Positions 6,663 through 16,393 are shown, counted from the stretch's first letter. The stretch is 64,000 nt of DNA from Chitinophaga nivalis (GCF_025989125.1 NZ_JAPDNR010000001.1:974301-1038300); one strand, 5' to 3'. The notes: generated by a model not told the origin, from the sequence alone. Numbers and translations are program-made.

Positions 6663-7871
6663 ATGCGCGAAAAAAGGAATGTGCTGACGTACCTGGCTGA
6701 AAAGGAGTGGCTGGTCATGAGTTTGTGGTTTGGGCTTGCTTTTCTGGGAGCCATCCTGGAAATATCCCGGGAGAACTATAATAACTTTCTCATATTCAGG
6801 AATGTATTCTTTCATGTATTGCACCAGTTGCCGCTATATGCGGCCTATCCGGCAGAATACTATGATGTGAATCACTATGGTCCTGTTTTTAGTTTGATGA
6901 TAGCGCCATTTGCCGGATTGGATATTAATATCGGCGCTATGTTATGGGCCTTGTCCGGCGCTGCTGCCCTGTATTATGCCATCCGGCAGCTCCCCCTCAC
7001 CTATCTGCAGCAAAACATCATCCTGTTGTTGTGTGCACAGGAGTTAATGGGTGCCAGCGGCTGGTTCCAGCTGAATCAGTTCATCGGGGCGTTTATTATT
7101 TTATCATTTACCAACACCCTCAAGGGGAAAGAGCTGTGGGCCACTTTCTTTATTGTACTGGGTACTTTCACCAAATTATACGGCATTGTAGGCCTGGCCT
7201 TTTTCTTTTTCAGCCCCAATCCCCGGCGGTTTATCGGCGGATTGCTGTTATGGGGAGCCGTATTGTTTGTACTGCCAATGGCCATCTCTTCTCCACAGTA
7301 TATTATTAATTCCTATTACGAGTGGTATGCAGAACTGGTCTATAAAAATGACCTGAATGTAATGGTTTCCACGTTTCAGGATATCTCTGCAGGAGGGTTG
7401 ATCAGAAGAATATTCCGGATACCGGAGCTGAGTAATAAGGTTATTATCATTCCGGGGATACTGCTGTTTTTATCCCAGTACCTGATGCTGAAATACCGGT
7501 ATAACTCCCGGTACCGTTTATATCTCCTATGTTCTGTACTGATGTTTCCCGTACTGGTTAGCAGTAGTTCCGAATCCCCCACCTATATCATTGCTATTCC
7601 GGCTATCTGTATCTGGTATGTGATGCAACCCGCTGGTAAATGGTATGATATATTTCTGTTTTTCTCCATATTGCTGGTGAGTTTCTCTCATTCCGATGTG
7701 GTAACTCCCTGGGTAAGAAAAAACCTGGCGGTGCCATATGCGCTGAAAGCCTTGCCATGCCTGATATTGTGGCTGCGAATCGTATATGAAATCTGGATGA
7801 AGAAATTCCTGGTGTACAAACCCGTGCCGGTACCGGTACAGGTGAGCAGGCTGCCCGTCAACCATTCATAA
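6663..7871 (+). CDS. GT87-type (DUF2029) polytopic membrane glycosyltransferase
   Basis: A 402-residue protein with about 9-11 membrane segments. The N-terminal loop between the first two helices has ENYNNFLIFRN and a HYGPVFSLMIAPFA stretch, the pattern of DUF2029/GT87 polyprenyl-phosphate-mannose-dependent transferases. In that family an acidic residue of the first periplasmic loop is catalytic; E55/N56 lie in this region. It should act on the periplasmic face with a lipid-linked sugar donor, adding mannose-like sugars to glycans. GH92, an alpha-mannosidase, follows 60 bp downstream on the same strand, so both may concern mannosylated material. Acceptor unknown. Confidence 0.75.
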   Translation: MREKRNVLTYLAEKEWLVMSLWFGLAFLGAILEISRENYNNFLIFRNVFFHVLHQLPLYAAYPAEYYDVNHYGPVFSLMIAPFAGLDINIGAMLWALSGAAALYYAIRQLPLTYLQQNIILLLCAQELMGASGWFQLNQFIGAFIILSFTNTLKGKELWATFFIVLGTFTKLYGIVGLAFFFFSPNPRRFIGGLLLWGAVLFVLPMAISSPQYIINSYYEWYAELVYKNDLNVMVSTFQDISAGGLIRRIFRIPELSNKVIIIPGILLFLSQYLMLKYRYNSRYRLYLLCSVLMFPVLVSSSSESPTYIIAIPAICIWYVMQPAGKWYDIFLFFSILLVSFSHSDVVTPWVRKNLAVPYALKALPCLILWLRIVYEIWMKKFLVYKPVPVPVQVSRLPVNHS

Positions 7872-7931
7872 AAAATAGGCAGAAAAAATTGAGAATCAGG
7901 CCGTAAATTGCTGGATTAAAGGTTTTTGGTT

Positions 7932-10280
7932 ATGAATTCGCGATTCAAGATTGGTGGCGCCTTTGCGCTGTCTGCACTGCTATTTAACAGCATGGCAGCT
8001 ACAGCACAGGTAAATCAGCCTACGACTTCAGGTTATGCGGAAGGTAAAACAGCTAACGCAATCAACCTGTATAAGCAACCTCCCGTTGCAGGCTTTGTTG
8101 AAAGTAAAACAGTAGCTGCGGTTAATCCGTATATTGGTTCCGGTGGACATGGACACGTATTTGTGGGCGCCAGCGTGCCTTACGGCGCTGTGCAGGTAGG
8201 GCCTAACAATATTGTAAAAGGGTGGGACTGGTGCTCCGGATACCACTACTCCGACAGTGTGGTGATTGGTTTTTCCCAGATGCATCTCAGCGGTACCGGT
8301 ATCGGCGACCTCGGTGATGTGCTCATCATGCCTTATACCGGTAAAGTAAGAACAAACAGGGGTACGCAGGAAGATCCTACTTCCGGATATGCTTCCCGTT
8401 ATTCACATGCACGCGAAAAATCCCGTCCGGGATATTATGCTGTACACCTGGATGATTACGGTATTCAGGTAGAACTCACCGCCTCTGAAAGAGTAGGTTT
8501 TCACAGATATACTTTTCCGAAAGATAAACCGGCAAATATTATCATCGACCTGAAAGAAGGGATCGGATGGGATGCGCCGGTAGAAACATTTATCCGCCAG
8601 GTAGATGAATATACCCTGGAAGGTTACCGTTATTCCAAAGGTTGGGCAGAAGACCAGCGTGTATGGTTTGCGATCCGCTCTTCAGTGCCGGTAAAGCAGT
8701 TTATGGTATTTGACGGAGATACACAGCAAACCGGCAAATCGGTGAAATCAACTGTGGCCAAAGGCGTTATTTCATTTGATAAATCTCCCGGCCAGGTGAT
8801 GCTGAAAGTAGGGATCTCTCCGGTGAGCAGCGAAAATGCGTTGGCCAACATCCAGGCCGAAATTCCAGGATGGGACTTTACTAAAACCGTAAATAGCGCG
8901 AATGTAAAATGGGATAAAGAACTGGCGAAAGTACAGATCTCCACAAAAGATGAAACAGCCCGCCGGGTATTCTATACAGCGCTGTATCATACCATGGTGG
9001 CGCCTGCCCTCTTCAACGACCATGACGGCAGCTACCGCGGTACCGATAAAAAAGTATATGCCAATCCAGGTTTCGACAACTATACCATTTTCTCGCTGTG
9101 GGATATCTACCGCTCCTGCGCACCGCTGAGCACTATCCTGCATCCGGAAAAGGTAAACAGTTTTGTCAACTCTATGCTCACCATCCACAAACAGCAGGGC
9201 AAACTGCCGGTATGGCCGCTGGTAGGTAGTGAAACCAACTGTATGGTGGGATATCATGCGGTACCTACCATTGCAGACGCTTACCTGAAAGGGTTCACCG
9301 GTTTCAATGCGGAAGAAGCGCTGGCAGCGATGAAAGCCTCTTCTACCCGCGATGATCTGGGTGTGAAATACGTAAAGGAACGAGGATATATTCCGGCAGA
9401 CAAGGAATATGAATCTGTTTCCAAAGCGCTGGAATATGCGATCGATGATTGGAGTATTGCTGCCATGGCTAAGAAAATGGGCCATCAGGAAGACTACGAA
9501 TACTATAAAAAACGCGCTGGCTACTATAAAAATTATTTCGACAGCACCATCGGTTTTGTACGCCCGCGTATGAGCGATGGCAGCTTTAAAACACCTTATG
9601 ATCCTTTCTTCTCCAAACACGAAAAAGGTGATTTCACAGAAGGAAATGGCTGGCAATATACCTGGCTGGTGCCGCAGGATGTAGAAGGACTGATCCGCCT
9701 GATGGGTGGTGACGAACCGTTTACCCGCAAGCTCGACAGCCTGTTTACTGCCAAAGGATATATGGGTGAGGAAGCATCCAATGATATCTCCGGATTGATA
9801 GGCATGTATGCACACGGCAATGAGCCTAGCCATCACGTGACGTATATGTATACATTTGCCGGAAAACAGTGGAAAACTGCGGAGAAGGTAAGACAGGTGA
9901 TGAAGGAGTTTTACTTCGACAAACCGGAAGGACTGGCGGGTAATGAAGATTGCGGCGCTATGTCATCCTGGTATATATTCTCTTCCCTGGGCTTCTACCC
10001 GGTAAATCCTGCCAATGGCGTGTATGTATTGGGCAGCCCGCTGTTTGATAAAGCCACCATTAAATTGGCTGAAGGAAAAACCTTTACGGTACAGGCGTTA
10101 CGGAATAGTGCCAAAAATATTTATATCCAGGACGTGACCTTTAACGGTAAACCCTATACGAAAAGCTTCATTACCCATGAAGAGCTGGTAAAAGGTGGTA
10201 CGATGGTCATCCGTATGGGCGATAAACCCAATTACAATTTCGGTAAGCAGGATGCAGACCGGCCTAAAAATGAATTATAA
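7932..10280 (+). CDS. GH92 family alpha-1,2-mannosidase, secreted
   Basis: A 782-residue calcium-dependent exo-alpha-mannosidase of family GH92. It begins at the ATG at 7932; an in-frame TTG six bases earlier is rejected. A signal peptide ends near ATAQ (about 25). The N-terminal GH92 domain starts at NPYIGSGGHGHVFVGA, and the catalytic (alpha/alpha)6 domain includes NEPSHHVTYMYTFAGK and GNEDCGAMSSWYIF, both hallmark GH92 stretches. Between the signal and catalytic parts is a 35-residue linker with a doubled pattern (YAEGKTANAIN / FVESKTVAAVN). It probably acts in the periplasm or on the surface to trim mannose. No SusC/SusD pair is adjacent, so it is not part of a classical polysaccharide utilisation locus here. 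Confidence 0.94.
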   Translation: MNSRFKIGGAFALSALLFNSMAATAQVNQPTTSGYAEGKTANAINLYKQPPVAGFVESKTVAAVNPYIGSGGHGHVFVGASVPYGAVQVGPNNIVKGWDWCSGYHYSDSVVIGFSQMHLSGTGIGDLGDVLIMPYTGKVRTNRGTQEDPTSGYASRYSHAREKSRPGYYAVHLDDYGIQVELTASERVGFHRYTFPKDKPANIIIDLKEGIGWDAPVETFIRQVDEYTLEGYRYSKGWAEDQRVWFAIRSSVPVKQFMVFDGDTQQTGKSVKSTVAKGVISFDKSPGQVMLKVGISPVSSENALANIQAEIPGWDFTKTVNSANVKWDKELAKVQISTKDETARRVFYTALYHTMVAPALFNDHDGSYRGTDKKVYANPGFDNYTIFSLWDIYRSCAPLSTILHPEKVNSFVNSMLTIHKQQGKLPVWPLVGSETNCMVGYHAVPTIADAYLKGFTGFNAEEALAAMKASSTRDDLGVKYVKERGYIPADKEYESVSKALEYAIDDWSIAAMAKKMGHQEDYEYYKKRAGYYKNYFDSTIGFVRPRMSDGSFKTPYDPFFSKHEKGDFTEGNGWQYTWLVPQDVEGLIRLMGGDEPFTRKLDSLFTAKGYMGEEASNDISGLIGMYAHGNEPSHHVTYMYTFAGKQWKTAEKVRQVMKEFYFDKPEGLAGNEDCGAMSSWYIFSSLGFYPVNPANGVYVLGSPLFDKATIKLAEGKTFTVQALRNSAKNIYIQDVTFNGKPYTKSFITHEELVKGGTMVIRMGDKPNYNFGKQDADRPKNEL

Positions 10281-10310
10281 TCCGGATAACAATCCTCCGG
10301 AAAAAAATAT

Positions 10311-10350
10311 GGGGTATATACAGCTGACTGTATATACCCCGCTTTATTTT
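10311..10350. terminator. Bidirectional terminator between convergent genes
   Basis: A perfect 13-bp stem (10311-10323 with 10328-10340) around a 4-nt loop is followed by GCTTTATTTT on the plus strand. It is preceded by a run of A, which is a T run on the minus strand. It sits between the ends of GH92 and the GHL10-like gene. Confidence 0.8.
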
Positions 10351-10357
10351 ACAGCTG

Positions 10358-11443
10358 TTATATATTTTCTGACAGTACCCGCAATACATCCGGATTTACA
10401 TCTCCGAAAATAGATACGCCGGCAGCGCCGTTCTGCAACGCCAGTTTTACCGCTGTGCCGAGGTCGGTATAATTGCCTTTAAAATCGGGCAGGAATAAAC
10501 CGGCATACAAAGGAAACGCTCCATGTAATGCCTTCACCCCTTCTGCTACCGCATCGCCTATCCAGCTGATGTTTTCCCGGTAAAATCCGTGGTAAATCAT
10601 CGGGCATACGGCATTCAACGGCCAGTTGGTCCAGTCTTGCCGTACAATACGTTTGGCTATTTCCGGTGTCGGGAATACCGCTGCGGAAATCGGTTTTTTA
10701 TGCTGGCGGGCTACGGCGGCCAGATGATTCACGACATTGGTAATCCGGTCGTAGCGGAACTTCCGCCAGGAAGGACTTTGGTCGGGATGTTCGATCTCCA
10801 GCGGATCGATACCGTTTTTAGCCTTATAGGCGCTGCGGCATTGTTCGCAATAACAGAAATCGTATTCCGGTAATTCTTTGGATTGATCAATTCCATATTG
10901 ACTCCACAGGTTCACTGGAAGTATCACATCGCAGAAACGCACATAATCCAGGTGGATGCCGTCTACGTAGTCCAGCGACAGGTGTTTTTCTACCTGCTGT
11001 TCCAGGTATTTTACGACTTCCGGTTTGCTGGGACACAGCCACCGGTAATAGTCTACATAAGGTGGATGATTGGCGCAGGATTCCCCTTTCCGGTTTTTTG
11101 CATACCATTCAGGATGGCTGGCCAGTAAATCTTTTTCGCCGCGATTCATGGTCCACATCCAGCGGTGTGCTTTGATGCCATTGGCTTTGGCGGTTTTGAA
11201 ATGCAGAGGGCTGTCATCTTCAAAAAAGATATCCGTAATACCGGCTTTCCGGTAGGCAGCATATCGTTGCTGCAAGGTAGCGGCGGTATCCGCATGATCC
11301 GGATTAATCCATACCCGGTGTTGGGCCTTTGGTTTCCGGCTATCTGAGGGGGCAGGACTGGCGGCTGCTTTCAGTGGCTGCAGCGGATTGGCGAGTGCTA
11401 ACCCGCCAATACCCAATGATTTGATAAAATGACGTTTGTCCAT
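10358..11443 (-). CDS. GHL10-like glycosyl-hydrolase-related protein, exported
   Basis: A 361-residue protein with an N-terminal export signal (MDKRHFIKSLGIGGLALANP...AAA). A TIM-barrel-type domain resembles the glycosyl-hydrolase-like GHL10 / family 10 glycosylhydrolase group. Visible conserved stretches are RVWINPDHAD, GITDIFFED, YVDGIHLDYVRF (a likely acidic active-site region after a beta strand) and ISAAVFPTPE. Two Cys-x-x-Cys-like positions (FCYCEQC) are unusual and might bind metal or form disulfides. The gene starts 5 nt after the CBM9-like gene ends, so the two form an operon. The substrate is unknown and catalysis is inferred. Confidence 0.75.
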   Translation of the reverse strand: MDKRHFIKSLGIGGLALANPLQPLKAAASPAPSDSRKPKAQHRVWINPDHADTAATLQQRYAAYRKAGITDIFFEDDSPLHFKTAKANGIKAHRWMWTMNRGEKDLLASHPEWYAKNRKGESCANHPPYVDYYRWLCPSKPEVVKYLEQQVEKHLSLDYVDGIHLDYVRFCDVILPVNLWSQYGIDQSKELPEYDFCYCEQCRSAYKAKNGIDPLEIEHPDQSPSWRKFRYDRITNVVNHLAAVARQHKKPISAAVFPTPEIAKRIVRQDWTNWPLNAVCPMIYHGFYRENISWIGDAVAEGVKALHGAFPLYAGLFLPDFKGNYTDLGTAVKLALQNGAAGVSIFGDVNPDVLRVLSENI

Positions 11444-11448
11444 AAGTG

Positions 11449-12561
11449 TTATTTTCGGTCACTATAAATTTTTCCTTCGTGATTAATGTACCATACTCCC
11501 GGCTGCCGGTTGCTTTTTATCCGGGCATTAAACTGGGAAGAAGTGCCTTCTGTTTCAAGCGTATATACTTCTCCGTTAGTGCCGTTTTGTTTGGCAGTCA
11601 TTTGTAACAGCTGCAGATTACCGGCATACCGGCCGTGTTGCCGCCGGTATTGCTGTTGGGCATGATAAATTTGCCAGAGGTGTTGCTGGGCGGCAGCGGC
11701 AGCAGGTACCTGAAATACAACGGTGTTGCTGCCTGCGGGCTTTTCCGAAAATTGCAGGTAGCCCCAGCGTTCCGGTGCATGCATGTTGATAATACCCTGT
11801 GGCGACCATACCCAGTTGTGCTCTGGTTGTTGCTTTTTAACATAGCGGCCATTCCGGATGTGGGTATCCCACTCTACGCGGGAGAAGTTAATCCGCCAGA
11901 TGCTGTTGTCAGCAGGTCTGGTATCGTCGGTAAAGAAACGCAGGGCGCTGAAAGGAATGGCCATTTCAACGGTCCATTCCTGATCGGTATCTGTCGGATT
12001 GTTCAGGGTGCCATTCACGTGAACGGCTGTACGTATTCCTTTGGTATCCCAGTTCAGCATGGCTGCGCCCCCGTTGCGGTAGGGTTTGCCCATGAACAGG
12101 TCCATTACGGTATTTAAAGCGTTGATTTCTATCTCGTAGTATTGGTGGGTATCTCCGTCAGGATCTATAAATACTTCAAAGTCGTTGTCCTGAAAAATAA
12201 TGGTATCATGTTCCCGGAGGGTACCCCATATATGTGGTTCCTGTAAGGTAGCAGCGATGTACAGGTAATGCTGGTCCCACAGCATTTTTACCCGGGTACG
12301 CAGAGCGGGCGCGGGTTTGCTGTCGCCTTCAATATCTTTGAAATCTTCACTCCAGTTTGTCTTTTGCCACGCGGCTTCCGTAAGCTGGCCATCTATCTGC
12401 ATGCTGTCTGCCGTCTGGTAGCAGACATAGTGCCGGGGCGTATCGCGGAACGGGCGAAAAGATTCAGAGAATGTTTGTGCATAGGTGTCCGTTCCTGCAA
12501 ACAGGAAGGTGCTGAAAGCCAGGCAGATGAAGCCTTTGAAGAAAGTTTGCGATCGTATCAT
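11449..12561 (-). CDS. Secreted CBM9-like carbohydrate-binding protein
   Basis: About 370 residues from the ATG at 12561 (MIRSQTFFKGF). The longer frame to 12615 would begin inside the upstream terminator stem and is rejected. A signal peptide ends near TYAQ. Residues about 30-215 show the CBM9/DOMON-like pattern: MQIDGQLTEAAW, then VKMLWDQHYLYIAATL, DNDFEVFIDPDGDTHQYYEIEIN and WTVEMAIPFSAL. The domain is a beta-sandwich that binds sugars. The C-terminal part (about 260-370) has a helix with YRRQHGRYAG that resembles no domain I can name. It is translated together with the GHL10-like gene immediately downstream, suggesting sugar binding and cleavage on one substrate. Confidence 0.8.
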   Translation of the reverse strand: MIRSQTFFKGFICLAFSTFLFAGTDTYAQTFSESFRPFRDTPRHYVCYQTADSMQIDGQLTEAAWQKTNWSEDFKDIEGDSKPAPALRTRVKMLWDQHYLYIAATLQEPHIWGTLREHDTIIFQDNDFEVFIDPDGDTHQYYEIEINALNTVMDLFMGKPYRNGGAAMLNWDTKGIRTAVHVNGTLNNPTDTDQEWTVEMAIPFSALRFFTDDTRPADNSIWRINFSRVEWDTHIRNGRYVKKQQPEHNWVWSPQGIINMHAPERWGYLQFSEKPAGSNTVVFQVPAAAAAQQHLWQIYHAQQQYRRQHGRYAGNLQLLQMTAKQNGTNGEVYTLETEGTSSQFNARIKSNRQPGVWYINHEGKIYSDRK

Positions 12562-12606
12562 GCCTGTCGGTATCATGAGCTGAAAAATACAAAATACAAA
12601 TAAAAA

Positions 12607-12671
12607 ATTACGCATTATACAACAGTTGGCAGGGATAGGAATCCGCTGTGTGCTGTTGTATAATGCGTAAT
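12607..12671 (-). terminator. Long-stem terminator of the M13 peptidase gene
   Basis: A perfect 19-bp inverted repeat (12607-12625 with 12653-12671) encloses a 27-nt loop and is followed on the minus strand by TTTTTTATTTG. It lies 23 bp after the peptidase stop and overlaps the rejected long start of the CBM9-like gene. Confidence 0.75.
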
Positions 12672-12693
12672 ACGAAATGAATAATATAATAGC

Positions 12694-14742
12694 TTACCAG
12701 ATACGTACCCGAACGCTATCAGCGCGGTACATACCATCTCCCGGTTTCACGCCATACACCTCGTAGAAAGCATCTACGTCGCTGAATGGTCCGTTCACGC
12801 GGAATTTGGCCGGAGAATGCACATCCGTCATTACTTTTCTGGCCAGGTCTTCTTTTTTGGTATGACTCAGCCAGCCCAGGGAATAGCCCATGAAATAACG
12901 TTGTGCAGGGCTGTAGCCGGCAATTTTCTCTCCTTTTTTGAACTGTTCGGTTTTCTGGAAGGCATCCCAGCCCAGCAGTATACCGCCCAGATCGGCAATG
13001 TTTTCACCAAGCGTTGCTTTACCATTGATACGCAGGCTGTCTACCACTACATAATTATCAAACTGTTTTATCATGACAGCAGCACGCTCATTGAATTTCT
13101 TTTCATCTTCTTTGGTCCACCAGCTTTTCAGGTTACCTACGGCATCAAACTGACGGCCTTCATCGTCAAAGCCATGGGTGATTTCATGACCAATGGTAGA
13201 AGCGCCGGCATAACCGTATACGAGGGCGTCGTCCAGCTCTTCGTCGCGTTTGCCCGGAACGGTAAAGATACCGGCAGGTAACACAATTTCATTGTTGCTG
13301 GGGTTATAGTAGGCATTATAGGTTTGTGGCGTCATATCCCATTCTGTGCGGTCTACCGGTTTACCCAGTTTATTCACGGAATACTGGTGCCACCACAGTT
13401 GGGCTGCCTGTATGTTGGCTGCGTAGGATTGTTCTTTGATATCCATTGCAGAGAAGTCTTTCCACTTATCAGGATAACCTACTTTCTTGCTGATTTTGGA
13501 TAATTTATACAGCGCTTTCTGTTTGGTGCTGTCGCTCATCCAGGTCAGGTGCTCTATACGTGTTTTTAAAGCGCCACGGATTTCTTCCACCATGTTTTCA
13601 TATCTTTTTTTGGCAGTAGCATTGAAGAACTCTTTTACAAAGAGTTGTCCCAAGGCTTCTCCCATGGCAGCTTCTTCGGTATCCAATACGCGTTTCCAGC
13701 GTGGCTTTTGTTTTTCCTGTCCTTTCAGGAGTTTACCGTAAAAGGCAAAATCCGTGTTGGCGATGGTATCGCTGAGCATCGCTGCATTGCTGTTCATCAG
13801 GCTCCATTTCAGGTAATTTTTCCAGGTGGCCAGTGGTTGTGACGTAATCGCATTGCTCAATGCTGTAAAGAATTCCGGTTGTCCTACGATAACGGTATCT
13901 GCAAACTGGGTGATGCCCTGCTGTTTGATAAAGGCATCCCAGTCGATATTGGGCGATAATTTATTCAGCTGCTTTACCGGCATTTTATGATAGTTGGCCT
14001 CCGGATCGCGCAGGGCTTCCAGCTTGCGACTGGATTTTGCCAGCAGGGTTTCCAGCTGTATAACATTGGCTGCTGCGGCTTTGGCGGCTTCGCTATCCAG
14101 ACCTGTAAACTGTAGCATAGCAGCTACGTGTGCAGGATAGGCTTCTCTGATTTTAGTGGTACGTGGGTCGGTATTAAAATAGTAGTCCCGGTTGGGTAAA
14201 CCCAAACCGCCCTGCATCAGTTGCACGGATATCACTTCACTGTTTTTGGCGTCCTGTCCGATGTAGATGCCACACATTACGCTCGTGCCAATATTCTGTA
14301 CAGCAGCGAGTTTTAGCAGTTCTGCCGGAGTAGTGGCAGCATCGATGGCTTTTAACTGTGCTTCAATAGGTTTGATACCATCTGCGTTAATGCGTACGGA
14401 ATCCATACCACTTTTCCAGAAGGCAGCTATTTTACGGGAGGTAGGATCGTTGGGATTTTCCACCGCTTTTTCATTGATGGTACGTAGGCGTTTATACAAC
14501 TCTTCCTTTACCAGATTGCCAATACCCCACGCGCTGTATTCCGGTGGAATCGGATTGTTTTTGATCCAGCCACCATTGGCATAATCAAAGAAATCCTGGG
14601 CCGGGTTAACGGTACTGTCTACCAGGGAGGCAAGGGCGTCGGCTTGGGAAGACGCGGTATCTGCCGTTTTACCGCCTTCGTTGCAGGCCATAAAACAAGC
14701 AATGCTGGCGATACCAACGCCATGGAGCATACTTTTTATCAT
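12694..14742 (-). CDS. M13 (neprilysin/PepO-like) metallopeptidase lipoprotein
   Basis: A 682-residue zinc endopeptidase of family M13. It carries HEITH at about residue 519 (the HExxH zinc site), a downstream GENIADLGG (about 580) giving the third zinc ligand, and NAYYNPSNNEIVLPAGI, the substrate-binding stretch typical of the family. The N-terminus has a lipobox (ACFMAC, Cys about 21), so the mature protein is a lipoprotein in the periplasm or outer membrane. The length matches the family. It is expected to cleave peptides on the outer side of the cytoplasmic membrane. A strong terminator follows, so it is transcribed alone. Confidence 0.95.
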   Translation of the reverse strand: MIKSMLHGVGIASIACFMACNEGGKTADTASSQADALASLVDSTVNPAQDFFDYANGGWIKNNPIPPEYSAWGIGNLVKEELYKRLRTINEKAVENPNDPTSRKIAAFWKSGMDSVRINADGIKPIEAQLKAIDAATTPAELLKLAAVQNIGTSVMCGIYIGQDAKNSEVISVQLMQGGLGLPNRDYYFNTDPRTTKIREAYPAHVAAMLQFTGLDSEAAKAAAANVIQLETLLAKSSRKLEALRDPEANYHKMPVKQLNKLSPNIDWDAFIKQQGITQFADTVIVGQPEFFTALSNAITSQPLATWKNYLKWSLMNSNAAMLSDTIANTDFAFYGKLLKGQEKQKPRWKRVLDTEEAAMGEALGQLFVKEFFNATAKKRYENMVEEIRGALKTRIEHLTWMSDSTKQKALYKLSKISKKVGYPDKWKDFSAMDIKEQSYAANIQAAQLWWHQYSVNKLGKPVDRTEWDMTPQTYNAYYNPSNNEIVLPAGIFTVPGKRDEELDDALVYGYAGASTIGHEITHGFDDEGRQFDAVGNLKSWWTKEDEKKFNERAAVMIKQFDNYVVVDSLRINGKATLGENIADLGGILLGWDAFQKTEQFKKGEKIAGYSPAQRYFMGYSLGWLSHTKKEDLARKVMTDVHSPAKFRVNGPFSDVDAFYEVYGVKPGDGMYRADSVRVRIW

Positions 14743-14894
14743 ATGTATTAAGCAATTATTTAGTCGGCGGGAAGGTAATTATTTTTCATCATAGCTATTC
14801 CGGAAATGGGATGAGCGTAATCTTGATAAATAGATGAAGAAAATCTTTTTTTAATGTATTTTGTAAAAATGTCAATTTGAAAACCATTCCACTT

Positions 14895-16082
14895 ATGATC
14901 AACAAATTAACGTCCGGCCGCATTTTGCCGATAGATGCTTTTCGCGGAATTACTATCCTGGTAATGATTTTCGTTAACAGCGTGGCGGGGGTAAGCGGTA
15001 TCCCCATCTGGATGAAACATATGCCGGCAGATGCCGATGCCATGACTTTTGTAGACGTGGTGTTTCCTGCTTTCCTGTTTATTGTGGGAATGTCCATTCC
15101 TTTTGCGATCAATAGCCGCCTGGCCAAAGGCGATACCTGGTGGCAACTACAGCAACACATTATCTGGCGTACCCTGGGGCTGCTGGTACTCGGTGTTTTC
15201 ATGGTAAATACATCCGGCCTGAATGAAGCCGCCACGGGTATTCCTATGGCATTATGGGCCTTATTGTTTTATGGTAGCGTAATCCTGGTGTGGAATGTTT
15301 ATACCTTTCAGCAACCCTGGATTTCCTGGTGTTTCAAAGGAGCTGGCATTGCCGGGCTGATTATACTGGGTTGGATTTACAGAGGTGGCGAAGCAGGTAC
15401 CGACCGGCTGACACCACAGTGGTGGGGCATCCTCGGACTCATTGGTTGGGCCTACCTGTACGCCTGTATTATTTATCAGCTGTTCAAAGGCGTGGCAGGC
15501 GGAATCTTCCTGATGATAGCAGCAGCTATCGGATATTACATTTTGTGTCAGCAACCATTTATACAACAAGGTAGCTTTAGCTGGCTGGGTGCACAGGCTG
15601 GTAATGCTGCACACACGGCCATTGTATTATGTGGTATGTTGTTGTCTTTATTTTATTTTGATGAAGAACTGGGATTAAAAGGCAGCCGGTTAGTATCCCG
15701 TGTTACCGGATACTTTGCCATATTAATGATTACCGGTGCCCTGTTGCGACCCGCTTACAAAATCTCTAAAATCTGGGCAACACCAACCTGGTGCCTGTAC
15801 TGCGCAGCCATCTGTGTGGCCATCTTTTCCTTTTTATATTTTCTGATTACACTGAAACAGGTAAGCCGCTGGACCGCTTTCTTCCGCCCGGCAGCCTCCA
15901 ATCCACTGTTGACGTATATGTTGCCGGATATCGTGTTGTACCTGCTGCTGGCCTGTCATATCAGTCTGCCGGAGGTATTGTCGCAAGGCACGCCAGGCAT
16001 ACTTTGGTGTATCTTTTATGCCGTGATCATGTTGGTGCTGGTAAAAGGATTAAACCGTATTGGTATCCGGTTGCAGTTATAA
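14895..16082 (+). CDS. DUF5009/HGSNAT-like membrane acyltransferase
   Basis: About 395 residues from the ATG at 14895; the longer frame starts with TTG at 14877 and adds nothing conserved. The opening RILPIDAFRGITILVMIFVN is the hallmark of the YeiB/HGSNAT-like superfamily, in which acetyl groups are moved across the membrane to a sugar amine. About ten membrane segments follow, including TFVDVVFPAFLFIVGMSIPF. In human HGSNAT an active His sits in a lumenal loop. The equivalent here cannot be placed with confidence. A glucosaminide or cell-wall sugar acceptor is possible. It is transcribed alone and followed by the palindrome at 16110-16157. Confidence 0.8.
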   Translation: MINKLTSGRILPIDAFRGITILVMIFVNSVAGVSGIPIWMKHMPADADAMTFVDVVFPAFLFIVGMSIPFAINSRLAKGDTWWQLQQHIIWRTLGLLVLGVFMVNTSGLNEAATGIPMALWALLFYGSVILVWNVYTFQQPWISWCFKGAGIAGLIILGWIYRGGEAGTDRLTPQWWGILGLIGWAYLYACIIYQLFKGVAGGIFLMIAAAIGYYILCQQPFIQQGSFSWLGAQAGNAAHTAIVLCGMLLSLFYFDEELGLKGSRLVSRVTGYFAILMITGALLRPAYKISKIWATPTWCLYCAAICVAIFSFLYFLITLKQVSRWTAFFRPAASNPLLTYMLPDIVLYLLLACHISLPEVLSQGTPGILWCIFYAVIMLVLVKGLNRIGIRLQL

Positions 16083-16109
16083 AAAACAATTGAATACGAT
16101 ATCATACTT

Positions 16110-16157
16110 CTGAGGCCCCTGTTATGCCGGTTTAAACCGGCATAACAGGGGCCTCAG
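16110..16157. repeat. 48-bp perfect palindrome
   Basis: The two 24-nt halves are exact reverse complements with no spacer, meeting at TTT/AAA between 16133 and 16134. Neither strand has a T run directly after it, so it is not a standard rho-independent terminator. It could extrude as a cruciform or form a long RNA hairpin after the acyltransferase gene. Confidence 0.85.
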
Positions 16158-16393
16158 GAAAAAAAGAGAGTGGGTATAAACGTTACCGGGAGCGATTTTA
16201 GCTATCTTAGCGCAGGATATCACCCTCAAACAGGGATGGTGATGTTAATATTTTTCATACTACCGGGTATATACCAATGAAGGGTGTCCTGGATTGTCTT
16301 TTATCATAGTGAATGCATCAACATGAAAAAGAGGATCAAACAGGACCTTCAAAGAAAAGATAGGCAAACCCGGTATACAACAGCGCTTGCATC

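Noticed and set aside
8772..9836. 354-residue frame antisense to the GH92 gene
   Set aside because: It is fully inside the strongly supported GH92 coding sequence. The frame arises from codon composition and shows no family motif.
12562..12615. Longer N-terminus for the CBM9-like protein
   Set aside because: It would start inside the terminator stem of the upstream gene. The ATG at 12561 is directly followed by a proper signal peptide.
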